Shown here one piece after another: positions 1-8,711 of a stretch of 64,000 nucleotides of DNA; within the stretch, counting starts at the first letter, position 1; each line of letters starts with the position of its first letter. The stretch covers positions 270,280 to 334,279 of the forward strand of contig CAVPTA010000008.1 of NCBI GenBank assembly GCA_963708645.1, given 5' to 3'. Made by a program: the position numbers and the translations under genes. Under the pieces are notes generated by a model. That model was not told the DNA's origin. It did not search any database and was given only the letters and a program-made list of their open reading frames with translations. The DNA is from RYN-133 sp963708645. GTDB taxonomy: Bacteria; Actinomycetota; Actinomycetes; Mycobacteriales; Jatrophihabitantaceae.

Positions 1-861
1 CAGCATGGCCTTGCGGCGGTCGCCGAAGCCCGGAGCCTTGACGGCGACGGACTTGAACGTGCCACGGATCTTGTTCACGACCAGGGTCGCGAGGGCTTCG
101 CCCTCGACGTCCTCGGCGATGATCGCGAGCGGCTTGCCCGACTGCATGACCTTCTCCAGCAGCGGGAGCAGGTCCTTCACGTTCGAGATCTTCGATTCGA
201 CGATGAGCACGTACGGGTCGTCGAGGACGGCCTCCATGCGCTCGGCGTCGGTGACGAAGTACGGGCTGATGTGGCCCTTGTCGAAGCGCATGCCCTCGGT
301 GAGCTCGAGCTCGAGGCCGAAGGTGTTCGACTCCTCGACAGTGATGACGCCTTCCTTGCCGACCTTGTCCATCGCCTCGGCGATGAGCTCGCCGACGGTG
401 GCGTCGGCTGCGGAGATCGTCGCGGTGGCCGCGATCTGCTCCTTGGTCTCGACGTCCTTGGCCTGGTTGCTCAGGACCTCGGACACCGATGCGGTGGCTG
501 CCTCGATGCCGCGCTTGAGCGCCATCGGGTTCGCGCCGGCCGCGACGTTGCGCAGCCCCTCACGGACGAGGGCCTGGGCCAGAACGGTCGCCGTCGTCGT
601 GCCGTCACCGGCAACGTCGTCGGTCTTCTTCGCGACCTCCTTGACCAGCTCTGCGCCGATCTTCTCGTACGGGTCCTCCAGCTCGATCTCCTTGGCGATG
701 CTGACACCGTCATTGGTGATCGTGGGGGCACCCCACTTCTTCTCCAGCACGACGTTGCGGCCCTTGGGACCGAGCGTCACCTTCACGGCATCCGCGAGGG
801 TGTTCATGCCGCGCTCGAGGCCGCGACGGGCCTCTTCGTCGAACGCGATCAACTTGGCCAT
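1..861 (-). CDS. groEL: 60-kDa chaperonin GroEL, 5' part (runs off the left edge)
   Basis: Cytosolic ATP-dependent folding chaperonin. The first 287 of about 540 residues are present, starting MAKLIAFDEEARRGLERG, with the ATP-binding GDGTTTATVLAQ stretch and an apical-domain start rich in GroEL signatures. The ATG lies at 859-861. No groES precedes it: the upstream neighbours are a monooxygenase and a P450, so this is an orphan copy of the groEL2 type that many actinobacteria keep as the essential chaperonin. Two CIRCE operators lie upstream, which predicts HrcA repression and heat induction. The remaining C-terminus lies outside the window. Identity is certain; calling it groEL2 is inference from context. 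Confidence 0.97.
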   Translation of the reverse strand, partial: MAKLIAFDEEARRGLERGMNTLADAVKVTLGPKGRNVVLEKKWGAPTITNDGVSIAKEIELEDPYEKIGAELVKEVAKKTDDVAGDGTTTATVLAQALVREGLRNVAAGANPMALKRGIEAATASVSEVLSNQAKDVETKEQIAATATISAADATVGELIAEAMDKVGKEGVITVEESNTFGLELELTEGMRFDKGHISPYFVTDAERMEAVLDDPYVLIVESKISNVKDLLPLLEKVMQSGKPLAIIAEDVEGEALATLVVNKIRGTFKSVAVKAPGFGDRRKAML

Positions 862-954
862 GCGGTTGTTCCCCTTCACATGGAAGTACGGTCAAATCCG
901 GCCCGTGGCGCCCGCGACGGACGGCGCCCATAGGGGGTGCCTCACCACGACCGG

Positions 955-981
955 TTGGCACTCACAGTACGCGAGTGCCAA
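955..981 (-). promoter_or_regulatory. CIRCE element 1 (HrcA operator) of groEL
   Basis: A perfect inverted repeat TTGGCACTC-N9-GAGTGCCAA, about 93 bases upstream of the groEL start. The arm sequence and the 9-base spacer match the known HrcA-binding CIRCE consensus. Confidence 0.93.
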
Positions 982-988
982 CTCAAGT

Positions 989-1015
989 CTGGCACTCGCC
1001 CCCGGCGAGTGCAAG
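989..1015 (-). promoter_or_regulatory. CIRCE element 2 (imperfect) of groEL
   Basis: A second inverted repeat CTGGCACTC-N9-GAGTGCAAG with one mismatch between the arms and the same 9-base spacer, 7 bases beyond the first CIRCE. It is probably a second, weaker HrcA site. It ends only 8 bases from the stop codon of the monooxygenase gene. Confidence 0.75.
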
Positions 1016-1023
1016 GACGGCGA

Positions 1024-1386
1024 CTACTCGGCGCTGACGCCGTCGGCGACGTGCCGCGCGATGGGGGCGAGGGGACGCACGGCCACCGGCTCAGCGAGCA
1101 GATCAGCCAGTTCCAGCTGCAGCGCGCGGAAGAAGTCGTGCTCGAAATGGGCCTGCACGGCTTCGGCGTCGGCGAACTCCTCCCAGACCCACACCAATTG
1201 CTCGTCATTGGGGTCGGCAGCCACCGAAACCAGCGTGGTGCCGGGCTCGCCGGTCTCGAGTGTGCGCAGGTAGTTGCCGAGGACGCGGAGCAGGTCATCG
1301 CGCTGCCCGTCCTTGCTGGTCAGCTGCAACAACGCTCCGAAGCCTTCACCCATGACCACGTCCAACGCCGTGTCTACGGTGCCCAT
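1024..1386 (-). CDS. Antibiotic biosynthesis monooxygenase (ABM) domain protein
   Basis: A small single-domain protein of 120 residues with the ferredoxin-like ABM fold pattern: a GFGALLQLTSKDG first strand, a central VWVWEEFADAEAVQAHF segment and a C-terminal helix. Such proteins oxidise quinol-type or other small aromatic substrates without a cofactor, but many are of unknown function. The ATG at 1386 follows a GGGGA; an internal ATG at 1353 would also give a complete domain, so the start is not certain. It lies just upstream of groEL on the same strand, and its end almost touches the CIRCE cluster, so read-through into groEL is possible. Confidence 0.8.
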   Translation of the reverse strand: MGTVDTALDVVMGEGFGALLQLTSKDGQRDDLLRVLGNYLRTLETGEPGTTLVSVAADPNDEQLVWVWEEFADAEAVQAHFEHDFFRALQLELADLLAEPVAVRPLAPIARHVADGVSAE

Positions 1387-1458
1387 TCCCCAGGGCCATT
1401 CCCGGCCATGGCCATTCCCCACGGTCCGTTCCCGCGCGAAGATCGTCCGGTGAGCACC

Positions 1459-2697
1459 ATGAGCCAGGCCCGGCAAGCCGCCCGCTTCGCTGCCGGCCTG
1501 TACTGGCAGCGCACCCAGGTCCGCTATCGGGCCCACATCAAGCACGACGAACTGGCCCAGCTGTGGACCAGCGCCGGACGCGGGGATCCGTACGCCGTCT
1601 ACGACCGGCTGCGCGCACGCGGACCGCTGAACCCGACAGCTCTGGGCAACTGGTCCTCGACCAGCCATGAGATCTGCAGCCGGGTGCTGCGCGATCGCCG
1701 CTTCAGCGTCCGTCCGCCCGGCAACAACCAGGCCGAGGACGAGATGAATCTGTCGTTCCTCGAGATGGACCCGCCCGATCACACCCGGTTGCGCCGCCTG
1801 GTCGCGCCGGCGTTCAGCCCGAAGCAGATGACCGCCTGGGCGCCGCGGATCGACAAGCGGGCGCAGGCGCTGCTCGACGACGCAGGCGACCGGTTCGATC
1901 TGGTCGACGCTCTCGCGGCGCCGCTCCCGATCGGGGTGATCAGCGAATTGCTGGGCGTGCCGCAGGAACGCGGCGCGGACTTCCGCCGGTACGGCGCGAC
2001 GATCGGTTCTGCGCTCGACGGCGTCCGCTCGCTGCGCCACGCGTCGGCGCTGATGGCGGCGAACACCGCACTCGAGGAATTGTTCACGCAGCTGTTCGAG
2101 CTGCGCCGGCGCGAGCCGTCCGACGATCTTGTAAGCACCGTGGTCGCGGCTGCGTCCAGCGATTCAGCGCCAGTGACGCCCGCCGAGTTGCTGCCCTTGT
2201 GCGTGCTGCTGCTCGTTGCCGGATTCGAGACGACCGTGAACCTGATCAGCAACACGATGCTGGCGCTGCTCGACCATCCCGAGCAATGGGCGCTCTTGCT
2301 CGAGGACCCGACACTCGCGAAGGACGCCGTCGAGGAGACGTTGCGCTACGACCCGCCCGTACAGCAGACGGCGCGGATCGCCACAGAGCCGATCGACATC
2401 GACGGACACGTCGTGCGCCGCGGGCAGAGCGTCGTGATCCTGATCGGAGCCGCGAATCGCGATCCACAAGTGCACGCCCATCCAGGACGGTTCGACATCA
2501 CCCGGCGCCAGCACGACAACCTGGCCTTCTCGAGCGGGATCCACTACTGCATCGGAGCGCCGCTGGCCAAGCTCGAGGCGACCAGCGCCGTGCGCGTACT
2601 TGCCGAGCGGTACCCCACGTTGCGTCCGGCGGGGCGGATCACCCGGCGGCGGGGAACCACGATCCGCGGGCCACTGCACCTGCCCGTGCACGGCTAA
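1459..2697 (+). CDS. Cytochrome P450
   Basis: A soluble bacterial P450 of about 412 residues (GTG at 1450 is an alternative start). The I-helix motif LLVAGFETTVN, the ExxR pair EETLRYD, and the haem loop FSSGIHYCIGAPLAKLE with its Cys ligand are all present, so the enzyme should be active. The substrate cannot be read from the sequence. No ferredoxin or reductase gene lies beside it, so the redox partners come from elsewhere. It is transcribed away from groEL and meets the cold-shock gene at a shared hairpin. Confidence 0.93.
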   Translation: MSQARQAARFAAGLYWQRTQVRYRAHIKHDELAQLWTSAGRGDPYAVYDRLRARGPLNPTALGNWSSTSHEICSRVLRDRRFSVRPPGNNQAEDEMNLSFLEMDPPDHTRLRRLVAPAFSPKQMTAWAPRIDKRAQALLDDAGDRFDLVDALAAPLPIGVISELLGVPQERGADFRRYGATIGSALDGVRSLRHASALMAANTALEELFTQLFELRRREPSDDLVSTVVAAASSDSAPVTPAELLPLCVLLLVAGFETTVNLISNTMLALLDHPEQWALLLEDPTLAKDAVEETLRYDPPVQQTARIATEPIDIDGHVVRRGQSVVILIGAANRDPQVHAHPGRFDITRRQHDNLAFSSGIHYCIGAPLAKLEATSAVRVLAERYPTLRPAGRITRRRGTTIRGPLHLPVHG

Positions 2698-2709
2698 TGC
2701 CTGGAACGG

Positions 2710-2747
2710 CGACGGCCCGGTCTCGCGTCAGCGAAACCGGGCCGTCG
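2710..2747. terminator. Bidirectional hairpin between P450 and csp
   Basis: A perfect 12-bp stem (2710-2721 with 2736-2747, core ACGGCCCGGT/ACCGGGCCGT) with a 14-base loop sits between two convergent genes. It has no clear T-run, as is common in actinobacterial terminators. Confidence 0.8.
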
Positions 2748-2763
2748 GGCGTTGTGGGTCTAC

Positions 2764-2964
2764 TCAGACGAGACGGACCGCATCTGCCTGCGGGCCCTTC
2801 GGGCCCTGGGCGACCTCGAACTCCACACGCTGTCCTTCGTCCAGCGAGCGGTAGCCGTCGGCCTGGATGGCGGAGTAGTGGACGAAAACGTCCTGTCCGC
2901 CGTCTACGGCGATGAAGCCGTAGCCCTTCTCGTTGTTGAACCACTTAACGGTGCCCTGTGCCAC
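2764..2964 (-). CDS. csp: Cold-shock protein (CspA family)
   Basis: A 66-residue single CSD-fold RNA/DNA chaperone with RNP1 KGYGFIAV and RNP2 VFVHYSAI. Two GTG codons are possible. The first (2970) overlaps the Shine-Dalgarno AAGGAG, while the second (2964) is 5 bases downstream of it and gives the usual VAQGTVKWF start, so I chose the second. The upstream leader carries a hairpin (CCGCAC/GTGCGG at about 2994-3009), as is common in structured csp leaders. Confidence 0.95.
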   Translation of the reverse strand: MAQGTVKWFNNEKGYGFIAVDGGQDVFVHYSAIQADGYRSLDEGQRVEFEVAQGPKGPQADAVRLV

Positions 2965-3131
2965 GTGCACTCCTTGCTAGGGGCCTATCCGGCCCGCACA
3001 CTTCGTGCGGACCGGGGTCTTCGATCAGGTCCCGCGTACTGCCTAAGTGCACGCGTGAAAACTCGTCACTACGACCGCCGCGAGACGCTACCGAATCGCC
3101 CACATGAACGCCAGATTCAATTCACCGGGGA

Positions 3132-5379
3132 CTAACGGCGCCACGTCAGAGACGACCCGTCCGCGGACAGCGTCAACGTGTCCCCGGCGATCGACCACAT
3201 GACCTCGCCGGCCAGCACTGAATCGATGATCTGGTTCTGCTGCTGCGTTCCGGGCGGCCCGGACGGGCACGGGCGGGCGATCGTCGTGTGCAGGTCGAAC
3301 ACGACAAGTGCACTGTCACCGACCTCGACCTGGGCACCGCTGGTGTAGCAGCGCTCGACGGTGAGCTGTCGGGCAGACGGGAACGACAGCATCACCGAGC
3401 CGACGGCCGTGCTACTGGAGTTGGCCCGTGCGGTGCTGATGAGCCGCCACCGGCTGCCCGTCAGGTTCGCCGGAAGTCCGCCTACTGCGCCGACGCTTCC
3501 GCGGGCGCCGGTCAGAGTGAGAGCACTGCCGGCGACGCTCCATCGCACCTGACCGGTGAGGATCTTGTCGATCGCTTGTGCCGCCACGTCACGGACCGAA
3601 CCCGTCGGCGGCGGCGGGCAGCTGTGGTCGTCGATTTTCGGTGACTGGAACGTCACGAATCCCGATGTGACTTCGGCGGTCCCCGACACGATGTAGCAGG
3701 CGTGCTCGATGCGGTACCCGATTCCGGTGAACGAGAGGCGAGCGCCACCGTCTTGTGCTGCCGCGCCGTTACGGAAGTGCCCGGTGCCGTAGGTGATCGT
3801 GTCGATCTGCCACGAGTGGTCGGTGAGCAGTGCGGGATTCGGTCCGCCGGTCGGGTGGTCGGTGAACGACAGCCTGCCGATCTCATTGTGGTCGAGGACG
3901 AGCAGGCCGTTGCCGACGACAAACGTCACGGATCCGCTCAGTACCCGGTCGACGAGACCGGCGGTCTGTTCGACGCTCGGCGAGCACGCGGGCTCGGGCA
4001 TTGTGAGCGAGAACGTCGCGGACGTGCCGCTGGTCGAGACGGTGCCGGTGAATGTCCGGCAGCCGTCGGTCCCGGTGACTGCCCCGTTCGCCGCGATGTT
4101 CAGACTCGCGGTTGCAGTCGCCGACTGCGGTGCGCCGGCAGTGTCGAACACCTTTGCGAGCGTCCAATTCCCTTGCAGAGTCGACGATTCTGGCTCCGCG
4201 GCATAGACCAGTGAGAACGTCTGGCTGCCGCCGCCGTAGATGATGAGCTTGCCGCCGCGTACGGCCCAGGACGTGGGATTGCTCGACAAGAGGTTGTCGA
4301 CAGTCCCGGCTGCCGTGGAACAGGGATGGGCCGGCACGTGAACCGACAGGCTGAAGACTCCCCGCGCAACTCTCACCGGAACGGTGAACGACAGGCAGCC
4401 GTCATTGATCACAGCACTCCTGTTGGCGATACGCAGAGTTCCTGTCGAATCCGGTTCACCCGCAACCGCCTTGAGGGACCAGTTACGGCCCGTCAGCGAT
4501 GCCGGATCGATGGACGCCTCGGCAGGTTGCCAGACGAAGGTCAACTGCGAGGACATCCCGGAGAAACCCGGATCGATCCCTTGCGCTGTGAGCGTGAGCC
4601 TCGCGCCCGAAATGGCCGCAAGGTAGGTGCCCTGACCAACCGGCGTTCTGCAGCCTGTGAACGTCACTGCTGATCCGGCCACTGTTGCCCGGCCGGCGCA
4701 GATCGTCCCACTGATGTTGCCGCTCGCCGCGTCGATGCGAAGCGTCTTCCCATCGGGCGCGCGCCAGGTCGTGTCGGTCAGCGTCGCGACGTCGAGCGAC
4801 GGCGGCGGCACCGCTTGCGGAGCCGGCAAGAAGCGCAGGCTGCCCGCGCGGGCCGTGATCGTCAGGCCGCCGGAGTCGATCGCGTACGTAGCGGGGCCTT
4901 GCAACACCTTCGTCCCACGGTCGTAGAACCCGGCGCCGTACTGATCGGTGCATGCCTTGTCACGAACGACCAGGGCGCTGACCGCCAACCGGTTGCCGGT
5001 CACGCTCGCATGCCCGCCGAGCAATCGGCATTCGTCGTCAGCGACGAGCGTGCCGTCGCGGCCGATGTACAACGTGGCCGTCGATCGAGTGCCGGGCGTG
5101 CCCTGCAACAACCAGACCACGCCCTGCAGGCCGGCGGCTTCGGCACTCGGCGTGTCATGGCGTGGTGCGCCGCGCAAGGCGAAGGTCAGCCCGGCGATGA
5201 GTGCGACCACGGCGGCGGCGGCAACGGCGACGAACCAGGTGCGGCGGCGTCGGGGAGGCCGGCGGGGGCAGCTCCTCGTCGACGTCGGACAACTCCGCGA
5301 CTGCCGTGTCGCCGTCGGTGCGATCGCGCCAGCGCTCGCCGGCGGCGCGCAGCCGCGCGTCCATGTGTTCGTCAGTCAT
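3132..5379 (-). CDS. Sigma-factor partner: membrane protein with about six META/HslJ-like repeats (apparent frameshift)
   Basis: An N-terminal cytosolic segment (MTDEHMDARLRAAGERWR, from 5379), one transmembrane helix (AVAAAAVVALIAGLTFALRG) and a large exported region. That region repeats a LTGxxWxL...C...Sx(V/L)xWxVxGxxLxL pattern about six times, as in META/HslJ domains. The ATG overlaps the sigma gene by 8 bases, the usual layout of an ECF sigma with its anti-sigma or sensor. The reading frame breaks at a G5 run (5264-5268). Removing one base joins the halves as an arginine-rich stretch followed directly by the helix, so this is either a sequencing insertion or a slippery site. Without the fix, only the part from 5210 down is open. 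The anti-sigma function is inferred from position. Confidence 0.72.
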
Positions 5380-5884
5380 CGTCGTCTCCCAGCAAGGTGC
5401 GCAGTCGAGCGCGAGCGTCGAACAGCGTCGATTTGACCGTCCCGGACGAACACGCCATCACCGCGGCGGTCTCGTCGACGCTCAGCCCGAGGAAGTAGTG
5501 CAGGTGCACTGCGAGCTGCTGCCGTTCGGCCAGCTGCGCGATCGCCCGCTCGAGATCGATGTCGGGATCTCGTTGTGCAGTAGGGGTTTCCGGGACGTCT
5601 GCGCTGTCGTCGACGACCTTCAACCAGCGTGCCCGGGTTCGTCTCGATGCGCGCGCGGCGTCGGCGACTATCGCGAGCAACCATATGGTCGCGGTGCCCC
5701 TCGCCGGGTCGAACTGCTGACGCTTCTGCCAGGCCCGCGTCAACGCGTCCTGCACCAGGTCGTCTGGTTCTGCATGCGGCGCGAGCCGTCGCGCCAAGCG
5801 GCGCATCGGCACGACGGCAGGCGCTGCCCACGCGGCGAACGCGCCGGCGTCCAGGCCGGGCTCGGCGTCAGCGTCCACGTTCAC
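5372..5884 (-). CDS. ECF RNA polymerase sigma factor
   Basis: A sigma-70 family protein of about 170 residues with only regions 2 and 4: region 2 contains DDLVQDALTRAWQKRQQFD, and region 4 contains LAERQQLAVHLHYFLGLSVDETAAVM and a SSGTVKSTLFDARARL helix-turn-helix. It most resembles the SigE-like ECF group of actinobacteria. The start is GTG at 5884 or GTG at 5878; the second is better spaced from an AGGG. It is translationally coupled to the downstream membrane partner by an ATGACTGA overlap. Confidence 0.9.
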   Translation of the reverse strand: MNVDADAEPGLDAGAFAAWAAPAVVPMRRLARRLAPHAEPDDLVQDALTRAWQKRQQFDPARGTATIWLLAIVADAARASRRTRARWLKVVDDSADVPETPTAQRDPDIDLERAIAQLAERQQLAVHLHYFLGLSVDETAAVMACSSGTVKSTLFDARARLRTLLGDDDD

Positions 5885-5954
5885 ACCCTGTCTACGTCAC
5901 GACTCCTCGACAAGGTTGGGTCGCAACGTGACTTGTTTCTCTAGTTTGTCGATA

Positions 5955-6040
5955 GACTTTGACAAGAGAGCGCATCGTCTGGCAGCGTCCCTGCAACCAC
6001 TGCCCCTCCCCTGCCTTTCTCCGACCAGTGAGGAAATCCT
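5955..6040 (+). promoter_or_regulatory. Leader of the organosulfur operon, possibly S-box-like
   Basis: A leader of about 80 bases before the binding-protein gene. It contains CAAGAGAG and then CTGGCAGCGTCCCTGCAACC, which resembles the conserved 5' half of the SAM-I riboswitch. A possible -10 box TAGACT lies at about 5952. I could not find a convincing P1 closing strand or P4, so this may be a variant, a degenerate copy or a coincidence. Confidence 0.3.
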
Positions 6041-7063
6041 GTGCGAACAAGGAAATTGATAGCGGTTGCCGCTGTGGCGATCGCTGCCGCCGGCGTGACG
6101 ACGGCGTGCAGATCCGCCGATGCGGCACGCACCGCCGACGGCGCGGTGAGCCTGCGCTACCAGGGCTGGACCGACCAGGTGACCCTGCCCGAACTGGCGC
6201 AGGACCTCGGCTACTTCAAGAACAAGGTGAAGCTCGACTGGGTCGGCAACACCGCCAGCGGGCCGCAGGACATCCAGTCGGCCGCAACGGGACAGACCGA
6301 TTTCGGCGGCGCGTTCTCCGGCGCGGTCGCCAAGCTCGAGGTCGCCGGCGCGCCGATCAAGGCGGTCATCAACTACTACGGCTACGACAAGAAGACCTTC
6401 ACCGGCTACTACGTCCTGAACAACAGCTCGATCCACAGTGCTCGTGACCTGATCGGCAAGAAGGTCGGCGTCAACACCCTCGGTGGACAGAACGAGGCCG
6501 ACATCCACGACTACCTGCGCCAGCAAGGATTGAGCGAGGCCGACGTCAAGAAGGTGCAACTCGTCGAACTGCCCCCGCCGAACATCGAGGACGCCCTACG
6601 GCACGGACAGATCGACGTCGCGGCGCTCGGCGGCCAGTTCCAGCAACATGCGGTTGCGATCGGCGGAGTGCGCGCAATCTTCACCGACAGCGGCGCATTC
6701 GGTCCGTTCAACGGTGGGCAGTACGTGTTCCGCAACGACTTCATCAAGTCGAATCCGGCCGCCGTGCGCGCCTTCGTGGCCGGTGTCGCCCGCGCCATCG
6801 AGTGGGAGCGCGACACGCCGCGCACCAAGGTCATCGCCGAGATGACGAAGATCATCAACGCCAGGCACCGTCCGAATGAGGACACCTCGACGCTCAAGTA
6901 CTGGCTCAGCGTCGGCATCGCGGCCAAGGGTGGCGTCATCTCGGACAAGGACTTCACCCGCTGGGAGAGCTGGATGAAGGACACCGGCGCGCTCACCGGA
7001 TCACTCGACGCGCACAACCTCTACACCAACGAGTTCAACCCCTACGCGAACGGAGGGTCGTGA
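6041..7063 (+). CDS. ABC transporter substrate-binding lipoprotein (SsuA/TauA-like)
   Basis: A periplasmic-type binding protein of 340 residues with a lipoprotein signal (RKLIAVAAVAIAAAG and a VTTAC lipobox). The NMT1/SsuA-like fold is visible in GWTDQVTLPELAQDLGYF and in the DLIGKKVGVNTLGG region. It starts at GTG 6041, after GAGGAAA. First gene of a five-gene operon in which every junction overlaps. Together with the downstream flavin monooxygenase and TauD-like enzyme it should bind an organosulfonate or a related sulfur compound; the exact ligand is unknown. Confidence 0.9.
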   Translation: MRTRKLIAVAAVAIAAAGVTTACRSADAARTADGAVSLRYQGWTDQVTLPELAQDLGYFKNKVKLDWVGNTASGPQDIQSAATGQTDFGGAFSGAVAKLEVAGAPIKAVINYYGYDKKTFTGYYVLNNSSIHSARDLIGKKVGVNTLGGQNEADIHDYLRQQGLSEADVKKVQLVELPPPNIEDALRHGQIDVAALGGQFQQHAVAIGGVRAIFTDSGAFGPFNGGQYVFRNDFIKSNPAAVRAFVAGVARAIEWERDTPRTKVIAEMTKIINARHRPNEDTSTLKYWLSVGIAAKGGVISDKDFTRWESWMKDTGALTGSLDAHNLYTNEFNPYANGGS

Positions 7064-7884
7064 TGTCGACCCCGAAGATCAGCGTGCAGGGCGTGACCAA
7101 GACGTTCCCGTTGCGCACCGCGCCGACGCGCATCGCCGCCATCGACGGCATCAGCTTCGACGTGCATCAAGGCGAGTTCCTCGTGCTGGTCGGCCCGAGC
7201 GGGTGCGGCAAGTCGACGCTGCTCGACCTCATCGCCGGCCTGACCGAACCTGCCGACGGACAGATCCTGCTCGACGGCAAGCCGATCACCGGGCCGGGAC
7301 TCGACCGTGGCGTCGTGTTCCAGCAGTACGCGCTGTTCCCGTGGCGCACCGCGCAGGCCAATGTCGAGTTCGGCCTCGAGGTCAAAGGAATCGCACGCCG
7401 CCGGCGCGCTGCCCGCGCACGCGAGGTGCTCGAACTGGTCGGTCTCGAAGGCTTCGCGGACCGCTACCCGCACGAACTCTCCGGCGGCATGAAGCAGCGG
7501 GTTGCGATTGCGCGCAGCCTCGCCTACGAGCCGGAGGTGCTGCTGATGGACGAACCGTACGCAGCACTCGACGCGCAGACCCGCGAGTCGCTGCAGGACG
7601 AACTGCTGGCCATATGGCGCCGCACCGGCACGACGATCGTGTTCATCACGCACAGCATCGACGAGGCGGTCTACCTCGGCGAACGCGTCGCGGTGATGAC
7701 CTCACGTCCCGGCCGGATCAAACAGACCATCGACGTATCGCTCGACGCTCCCGCGCCTGGCGAGGACGCCCGGTCAACGACGCAGTTCACCGCCAAGCGC
7801 CGCGAGATCTGGCAGCTGCTGCACGACGAGGTGCAAAAGGCACGCGAGATCGACACCCGCGAGCGACTGAACGAGGTGGCGTGA
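7063..7884 (+). CDS. ABC transporter ATP-binding protein (SsuB/TauB-like)
   Basis: A nucleotide-binding subunit of 273 residues that powers organosulfur import. Walker A is GPSGCGKSTLL, the signature is LSGGMKQRVAIARSL, and Walker B is VLLMDEPYAALD, followed by the switch histidine in FITHSIDEA. The ATG at 7063 overlaps the preceding stop as TGATG and has GGAGGG just upstream. Part of the operon 6041-10948. Confidence 0.95.
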   Translation: MSTPKISVQGVTKTFPLRTAPTRIAAIDGISFDVHQGEFLVLVGPSGCGKSTLLDLIAGLTEPADGQILLDGKPITGPGLDRGVVFQQYALFPWRTAQANVEFGLEVKGIARRRRAARAREVLELVGLEGFADRYPHELSGGMKQRVAIARSLAYEPEVLLMDEPYAALDAQTRESLQDELLAIWRRTGTTIVFITHSIDEAVYLGERVAVMTSRPGRIKQTIDVSLDAPAPGEDARSTTQFTAKRREIWQLLHDEVQKAREIDTRERLNEVA

Positions 7885-8711
7885 TGACCAGCACGCTCGA
7901 GAAGCCGAAGGCCGCGGCACCTGTCCCGGCCGAAGCCCCGGTCGCCAAGCGCCGGCGCAAGTTCAACCGCAGGTTCCTCACCAGCTGGATCGCCGTCGCC
8001 GTCCTGCTCGCCGTTTGGCAGATCGCGCCCGACGCGGGCTGGGTCGACAAGACCTTCCTGCCGCCGCTGAGTTCGGTGTTGGACGCCTGGTGGCAGCTCG
8101 CGCAGAGCGGCGAGTTGTGGATCGACGTCCAGGCAAGCCTGCAGCGATCGCTGACCGGCTTCGGCATCGCGTTGCTGTTCGGGATCCCGCTCGGACTGCT
8201 GATCGGTTGGTATCCCCTGGCGGCCGAGTTGCTAAGCCCGGTGCTGGTCATCTTCCTCAACACCGCCGCGATCGCACTGTTGCCGGTGTTCACGTTGATC
8301 CTCGGCATCGGCGAGACCTCGAAGGTCGCGATCATTCTGTACGCGAGCATCTGGCCGATCCTCTACAACACGATCAGCGGCGTCCGCAACGTCGATCCGT
8401 TGCTCGTGAAATCCGCACGGTCGCTGGGGCTCTCGCACATCCGGTTGTTCCAGAAGGTGATCCTGCCGGCGTCGGTACCGACGATCTTCACCGGTGTGCG
8501 CCTCGGCGGCGCCGCGTCGATCCTCGTGCTGATCACGACGGAGATGGTTGGCGCCAAGGCCGGCCTCGGCTACCTGATCCTCAACGCACAATACAACTTC
8601 CAGATACCTCAAATGTATGCAGGAATCCTGACTGTCTCCGCGATCGGCGTGGCGTTCAACTACCTGCTGCACTCACTCGAACGCCGCTTCTCGACATGGA
8701 GGTCGACATGA
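7884..8711 (+). CDS. ABC transporter permease (SsuC/TauC-like)
   Basis: An inner-membrane permease of 275 residues with a lysine/arginine-rich cytosolic start and about six transmembrane segments. The BPD_transp_1 coupling region (VDPLLVKSARSLGLSHIRLF) matches the EAA-loop position. It starts at 7884 in a TGATG overlap and ends in an ATGA overlap with the monooxygenase gene. Confidence 0.94.
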   Translation: MTSTLEKPKAAAPVPAEAPVAKRRRKFNRRFLTSWIAVAVLLAVWQIAPDAGWVDKTFLPPLSSVLDAWWQLAQSGELWIDVQASLQRSLTGFGIALLFGIPLGLLIGWYPLAAELLSPVLVIFLNTAAIALLPVFTLILGIGETSKVAIILYASIWPILYNTISGVRNVDPLLVKSARSLGLSHIRLFQKVILPASVPTIFTGVRLGGAASILVLITTEMVGAKAGLGYLILNAQYNFQIPQMYAGILTVSAIGVAFNYLLHSLERRFSTWRST

